From the NCBI GenBank assembly GCA_032161045.1, contig JAVHTH010000012.1: DNA of 64,000 bases; one strand, written 5' to 3'. Position 1 is the stretch's first letter. Each line of letters opens with the position of its first letter. Source of the stretch: Fervidibacter sinensis. GTDB taxonomy: Bacteria > Armatimonadota > Fervidibacteria > Fervidibacterales > Fervidibacteraceae. Of the stretch, positions 60,291-64,000 are shown one piece after another. Under the pieces are notes generated by a model. That model saw only the letters and a program-made list of their open reading frames with translations, did not search any database and was not told the DNA's origin. A program made the translations under genes and the position numbers.

Positions 60291-60561
60291 GCTCTTTCCC
60301 CCTATGAACAGCAACAGCCAACCGACAGCCGTTGATGGCAGGAATTTCATCGCCATCAATCAATGCAGACAAAACCCACAACTCAATGGCATCAATCAAA
60401 TCCTCACGGGCTTCTTCAAAGTTGCGTCCTTGTGCGAAACATCCGGGCAAATCAGGCACTTCTGCAACTACCACATCTAACACTTCGCCTTTCTCATACA
60501 CGGCGTTTTTCAGCGCCTCCTGCACATACTCCCTAAGTGTGACCAACCGTTCCTTTGCCAT
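60214..60561 (-). CDS. HicB-like antitoxin
   Basis: A 115-residue protein with the HicB partial RNase-H-like fold: D-V-V-V-A-E-V-P-D-L-P-G-C-F-A-Q-G near 29, then E-A-R-E-D-L-I-D-A-I-E-L-W. The last 35 residues (A-V-A-V-H-R-G-K onward) are basic, lack homology I recognise, and lie over hicA; the usual protein ends earlier, so a frameshift near the end is possible. It would bind HicA and repress its own operon. The ATG is six bases after the DUF1080 stop. Confidence 0.8.
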   Translation of the reverse strand: MAKERLVTLREYVQEALKNAVYEKGEVLDVVVAEVPDLPGCFAQGRNFEEAREDLIDAIELWVLSALIDGDEIPAINGCRLAVAVHRGKERGRTKQTAKAHIKARVDQQTASVGF

Positions 60562-60567
60562 GATGGC

Positions 60568-61185
60568 TCACCTCAGTTCCTTTATGCGAATGTTTCGGAA
60601 CTCAACACGACTGCCATGGTTTTGCAAACCGATGTAGCCCTTTCGCAAACGCTCCTTCAACTTCGGGTGCTCATCCATGTTCACCCGCACAATTTCTTCG
60701 CCGTTCATCGCGACCACAACCCAAGGACCACTGCAAATGATTTCCACAAAGTTCCATTCGCCTGCAGGTTTGGACATGTTCTTTTTGGGGGCGACGGCGT
60801 CGTAAATAGCACCCGTCGTGTAGGGGGCAGGGTCACGACCGTGATCATCAAGGATTTGGATTTCCATGCCAGTGAAAGCGGGATTGCCCTCAAGTGCGGA
60901 GCGGATGAAGATGCCACTGTTGCCGCCCTTGCTGATTCGGAACTCTAACCTAAGCACGAAGTTTTCATACTGCTTGTCCGAACGCAGCCAACCGCCTCCT
61001 TCACCCGTGCAGACAAGGATACCGTCTTCAACCTTCCACGAAGGAGAACCCATGACATGCCAACCTGTCAAGTCCTTACCGTTAAACAAAGGGACAAAAC
61101 CTTCCTCCGCTTGCTGAGTCCAGATTGCAACTGCCCCAATGCCGAGTAATAAAATGGCAGCACCCAAAATTGCCAACCGACGCAT
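60568..61185 (-). CDS. Secreted DUF1080 family protein (3-keto-disaccharide hydrolase domain)
   Basis: A 205-residue protein. A signal peptide (M-R-R-L-A-I-L-G-A-A-I-L-L-L-G) is followed by the LamG-like jelly roll with F-V-P-L-F-N-G-K-D-L-T-G-W-H, W-K-V-E-D-G-I-L-V, L-R-L-E-F-R-I-S-K-G-G-N-S-G-I-F-I and I-G-L-Q-N-H-G. The domain is now named for 3-keto-disaccharide hydrolases, which act after a sugar oxidoreductase. The Tat-exported Gfo/Idh/MocA gene nearby fits that pathway. Upstream is a good ribosome site (AAAGGAGG). Confidence 0.87.
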   Translation of the reverse strand: MRRLAILGAAILLLGIGAVAIWTQQAEEGFVPLFNGKDLTGWHVMGSPSWKVEDGILVCTGEGGGWLRSDKQYENFVLRLEFRISKGGNSGIFIRSALEGNPAFTGMEIQILDDHGRDPAPYTTGAIYDAVAPKKNMSKPAGEWNFVEIICSGPWVVVAMNGEEIVRVNMDEHPKLKERLRKGYIGLQNHGSRVEFRNIRIKELR

Positions 61186-61308
61186 TACAACCGCCTCCTT
61201 TCAAACGATTTCGCAGACAACCCCAAGCAAATGATGGTAGCACAATTGGTTCTTGGATGTCGGGGTTTTTGTGGCAGAGTTTTGACAAGCGAAAGCACGC
61301 CAAACCTC

Positions 61309-61932
61309 TCACCGCTTGTGCCGATGTTCGTGCTTGACTTGCCTCCTTTCATCGCCGAAGTATCTGCTCAAAATCTCGCGCAATTTCAATCTCGCCCTAA
61401 GCAACCTAATTTTGACATTCCCTTCGCTTATGCCCAAAATATCCGCCACCTCTTTCGTTGACAGCCCTTCAACATCCCTGAGTGTGAAAACGGCGCGGTA
61501 ACTTTCGGGAAGTTGCTGGATGGCTTCTTCAAGAATCCTTCTCAGTTCGTTCTGCTCGGCGACTTCGGCAGGGTCACGCCATTCAGCGACGAATTCTGGA
61601 TGTGGGATTGTTTCCTCATCTTCGTCCGTTCTCTCGGAAACCAGTTCCTCAAACGAAACGCTCTCGCCACCTCGGCGCTTGCGGAGTATGCGAAAGGCAT
61701 TGTGCATTGCTATTCGGTAAAGCCAAGTCCCAAAGGCTGAGTCCCCACGGAAATCATGCAAGTGTTCCAAAGCGCTAAGTAGCGTATCTTGAAGGACATC
61801 CTCCGCATCCTCGCGGCTGCCAGTTATCCTCAAAGCCAAGTTGTATAGCCTCTTTTCGTGCGGCTCTATCAGTTGCATGAACGCGTTGTAATCGCCTTGC
61901 TTTGCCCGCTCCAACAAATACTGCTCCTCCAT
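61309..61932 (-). CDS. ECF-type sigma factor (RpoE-like)
   Basis: A 207-residue protein. Region 2 has L-Y-N-L-A-L-R-I-T-G-S-R-E-D-A-E-D-V-L-Q-D-T and F-G-T-W-L-Y-R-I-A; region 4 has L-P-E-S-Y-R-A-V-F-T-L-R-D-V-E-G-L-S-T-K-E-V-A-D-I-L-G-I. A linker of about 45 residues between the two is rich in Glu and Asp. The tail is His/Lys/Arg-rich. ECF factors usually sit beside an anti-sigma gene; none follows here, and the next gene downstream starts more than 120 bases away. Confidence 0.92.
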   Translation of the reverse strand: MEEQYLLERAKQGDYNAFMQLIEPHEKRLYNLALRITGSREDAEDVLQDTLLSALEHLHDFRGDSAFGTWLYRIAMHNAFRILRKRRGGESVSFEELVSERTDEDEETIPHPEFVAEWRDPAEVAEQNELRRILEEAIQQLPESYRAVFTLRDVEGLSTKEVADILGISEGNVKIRLLRARLKLREILSRYFGDERRQVKHEHRHKR

Positions 61933-62064
61933 GGCGGTCTCTCCCTTGCCTTGAAGTCTCAGGCGTGGTAAATTTTATCGTGCCTTGTGGCTTGTTGAAA
62001 AACAAACCCCTTCCTCACTTTCGCGGAAGCAGGAAAAGCAATTTGGAGCAAAGAGGTGACTTGA

Positions 62065-62313
62065 ATGACTGTGCTGGGTTACCTTATCGGAGCGCTGAAC
62101 TTGATTTTCGCCATCGGGTTAATTCTGGCGATGGTTCTGCACATCACCGAACAGGAGACAAGCGGTGGCGGTGGTTGGGGAATTGTCGGCGGTCGCCACA
62201 TTTTGTCATCGCAATCAGGGATGGCAACTTTCATTGACCGCATAATCGCATGGCTGGCAATAGGTTGGTTGGTCACGGCGTTTTTCGTCGCAATCATTTT
62301 CCGAGTTTCGTAA
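62065..62313 (+). CDS. secG: Preprotein translocase subunit SecG
   Basis: An 82-residue protein, AAAGAGGTGACTTGA before the ATG. Two membrane helices (about 3-26 and 56-78) flank a Gly-rich loop (G-G-G-G-W-G-I-V-G-G). The layout and size fit SecG, the small helper of SecYEG. SecG loops often carry G-L-F/G-G repeats; here the Gly loop is clear and F-I-D-R-I-I-A-W-L-A precedes helix two. It is alone, convergent with the flavin reductase gene. Confidence 0.82.
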   Translation: MTVLGYLIGALNLIFAIGLILAMVLHITEQETSGGGGWGIVGGRHILSSQSGMATFIDRIIAWLAIGWLVTAFFVAIIFRVS

Positions 62314-62377
62314 ACTTTACCTGCAGCCGAAGTTATTTTGGGTTTCGTTAAAAACCAACCACCATTCAAGTCAGTCA

Positions 62378-62911
62378 TTACCGCAACCGCTTAACACCTT
62401 CGGGATCGGCATAAGCAGCGACTATTTCGCCAAAGTAAATCCGATGAAAGTTGCCTTGCGGGTAGGCACTTTCCGCAATCTCCTTCGCAAGGAACTCCGG
62501 CAAGACATCGTTTTTGTGCACGACGACGCATTCGTAGTGGATGACCCCTTGGTCAATGATCGGCACTCTCACCTTTTGCGCTGGCACGGGTTTTAACCCC
62601 GTTTCGGCAAACTTGTCCTTGTTGCGACCCGAAACCGTTCCGCAGTAATTGACAGCCTCGGCAAACTCTGGTGGCAAAACATTCACCGTGAACTCGCCCA
62701 CTTCTTCAAGCCGGGAATAGGTGTATCGGCTCGGTCGGACATAGACGCACAAAATGGGTCTGCCCCAAATCACACCACCTGTCATCCAACCGATCGCCAT
62801 GACATTGGGCTTCCCATCAGCGCCCACGCTGCAAAGCAACAAACCATGCTTAGTCATCATGTCAACAGTTTCTTCCCAAAACTCAAATGGCTTGACAGTT
62901 TGTTTCGCCAT
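62378..62911 (-). CDS. Flavin reductase family protein (FMN-binding split barrel)
   Basis: A 177-residue protein starting K-P-F-E-F-W and carrying G-K-P-N-V-M-A-I-G-W near 33, I-L-C-V-Y-V-R-P-S-R-Y-T near 53 and F-T-V-N-V-L-P near 74, all typical of flavin reductase-like domains. These proteins bind FMN and reduce it, or use it, for partner oxygenases or other redox enzymes. C-terminal F-H-R-I-Y-F-G-E-I-V is the usual last strand. No oxygenase partner is in view. It ends 18 bases before the URO-D-like gene. Confidence 0.88.
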   Translation of the reverse strand: MAKQTVKPFEFWEETVDMMTKHGLLLCSVGADGKPNVMAIGWMTGGVIWGRPILCVYVRPSRYTYSRLEEVGEFTVNVLPPEFAEAVNYCGTVSGRNKDKFAETGLKPVPAQKVRVPIIDQGVIHYECVVVHKNDVLPEFLAKEIAESAYPQGNFHRIYFGEIVAAYADPEGVKRLR

Positions 62912-62929
62912 CCCGACTCACCTCCAACC

Positions 62930-63985
62930 TCATCGGTATTGCCCAAATTCCTCAACCGCTTCAAAGAAAGCAACTATGTTCTCCCAAGGGACATCCGGCT
63001 CAAGGACATGTGTTGGGGCGATGACAAGCCCCGGCGCAAACAAGTCAATCATCCGTTTGACCTCTCGCTTGACATCCTCCGGCGTCCCAAATGGCATCAC
63101 ACTTTGAGTTCCTATCGTGCCCCAAAAGGCAAGTTTGTCTCCCCATCGGCGCTTGACCTCAACAACATCCATACATTCAGGTTGCACTGGGTTGAGAACT
63201 GTCACACCGATTTCAATCAAGTCGTCAACGATTGCCATGATGTTGCCATCGCTGTGATACCAAACCGGTATGTCAGGACGAATTTCCTTCGCCGCATCAA
63301 TGACTCGTTTCAACCTCGGTTTGAGAAACTTGCGCCACAAATCGGGATGCATCATCATCCCAGTCTGCATTCCGACATCATCGCCGACTTGTAACATGTC
63401 AACCCCCGCTTCCGCTAACCTCCGAGCGCGGAAGCAATTGAGTTCGGTTATTCGGTCAAGCAAACACTCAACCAACTTCGGTTCTGTCAACATTCCCTCA
63501 AGCAACCTCTCCATGCCCATCAATTGCCATGCGTTTTCGTAAATGTGCCCAGCAAAACCGGTCACAAAGTAACCCTTTTCGTGCCAAGCCTTGACTTCCG
63601 CCTCTAAGTGTTCGTGGCATTCGGGGCGAGTGATATCGGCAAACGGGTAGGATTCAATGTCAGCGGTTGTCTCAGCATCTTGAAGCGGGAAGACATAGCC
63701 CCAAAAGTGGTAATAGCCGGCGGGAATAGCCATCGTCCCGTAAACTTGGTCAACGAAGAAAGTGTTCGGTGGCATCTTTTTCAACCACTTGCTTCGGTCA
63801 GGCAGTTCCTTAGGCAACCTAAATCCAACATAGCGGATTTCCATCCCGAAGTATTCCGCTGGGTCAGTGTGACCTGTTCGGCGCTTAAACTCCTCGTAAA
63901 CGGCAGGGGTGAAACCAGCCTCTTTCGGGCATTTGTCAGGGTTGCCTCGCTTAATCGCTTCCAGCACTCGTTCTCGCGGTGACAT
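62930..63985 (-). CDS. Uroporphyrinogen decarboxylase-like (URO-D fold) protein, copy 2
   Basis: A 351-residue protein starting S-P-R-E-R-V-L-E-A-I-K-R-G-N-P-D. W-Y-H-S-D-G-N near 245 and L-N-P-V-Q-P near 270 correspond to F-F-H-T-D-G and L-N-P-Q in copy 1. As in copy 1 the H-x-C zinc motif of corrinoid methyltransferases is H-S-D, and no heme genes are near. Many copies of this family occur in Armatimonadota and Planctomycetes next to sugar genes; function is unknown. The start is 15 bases inside the right edge of the window. Confidence 0.82.
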   Translation of the reverse strand: MSPRERVLEAIKRGNPDKCPKEAGFTPAVYEEFKRRTGHTDPAEYFGMEIRYVGFRLPKELPDRSKWLKKMPPNTFFVDQVYGTMAIPAGYYHFWGYVFPLQDAETTADIESYPFADITRPECHEHLEAEVKAWHEKGYFVTGFAGHIYENAWQLMGMERLLEGMLTEPKLVECLLDRITELNCFRARRLAEAGVDMLQVGDDVGMQTGMMMHPDLWRKFLKPRLKRVIDAAKEIRPDIPVWYHSDGNIMAIVDDLIEIGVTVLNPVQPECMDVVEVKRRWGDKLAFWGTIGTQSVMPFGTPEDVKREVKRMIDLFAPGLVIAPTHVLEPDVPWENIVAFFEAVEEFGQYR

Positions 63986-64000
63986 CAGTTATTCACCTCA

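Overview
The window looks like a piece of a chromosome from a free-living, probably thermophilic, polysaccharide-degrading bacterium. Four things point to the Armatimonadota (Fervidibacteria-like): pseudopilins with an H-x9-DG motif, several URO-D-like and Gfo/Idh/MocA genes, unusual glycoside hydrolases, and thermophile-style small toxin-antitoxin pairs. The lineage is an inference from gene content only. There is no rRNA, phage, transposase or CRISPR array. One tRNA gene (Thr, CGT) is present.

Layout. 1-3.2 kb: the end of a nitrilase, a sulfatase, and two convergent DUF1854 paralogues. 3.2-6.1 kb: a DUF433/DUF5615 pair and a zinc-ribbon ABC exporter of the kind that partners DUF1854 proteins. 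6.2-13.3 kb (minus strand): a carbohydrate island with a heparinase-like lyase, a second toroid-like enzyme, a 50-residue membrane peptide, a pseudopilin, a LacI regulator with a strong promoter, and an orphan sugar permease. 13.4-19.2 kb: PheA, glutamate dehydrogenase, a full-length homologue of cyanobacterial acyl-ACP reductase, and a DUF2723 membrane protein. 19.4-21.9 kb: a GHL6-type hydrolase and a MoaD/ThiS-like protein. 21.9-29.6 kb: housekeeping genes (yqeY, phoH, a 7TM-HD phosphohydrolase, ybeY, a response regulator, a D-Ala-D-Ala carboxypeptidase, a YfcE-like phosphoesterase). 29.7-44.6 kb: DUF4239, a large DUF5703-like hydrolase, tRNA-Thr, ogt, a phosphotriesterase-family hydrolase, an MFS transporter, GH9 cellulase, an oxidoreductase, a VapC-like toxin and a GH1 beta-glucosidase. 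44.7-48.5 kb: a radical SAM AmrS-like enzyme, a URO-D-like protein and an MttB-family methyltransferase. 48.6-58 kb: dnaN, a second pseudopilin/membrane-peptide pair, a class II aldolase, a 1,199-residue hydrolase and a GH30-like enzyme. 58-64 kb: a broken nucleotidyltransferase, a Tat-exported oxidoreductase, HicBA, a DUF1080 protein, an ECF sigma factor, secG, a flavin reductase and another URO-D-like protein.

How it fits together. The secreted GH9, GH30, GH1, sulfatase, lyase and DUF1080 genes suggest a saccharolytic life on complex plant or algal polysaccharides, with sugars entering through MFS or ABC permeases and being processed by aldolase and oxidoreductases. Two copies of a two-gene module (pseudopilin followed by a short 'MRREIPL' membrane peptide) sit inside this carbohydrate context, one directly behind a LacI-type regulator. 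I consider this module the best candidate for an undescribed system.

Two other window-wide signals stand out. First, four toxin-like genes each carry a change expected to disarm them (lost start, D to N, H to Y, stop plus deletion). Second, intergenic regions carry a dispersed, often inverted repeat family that I cannot match to a known element.
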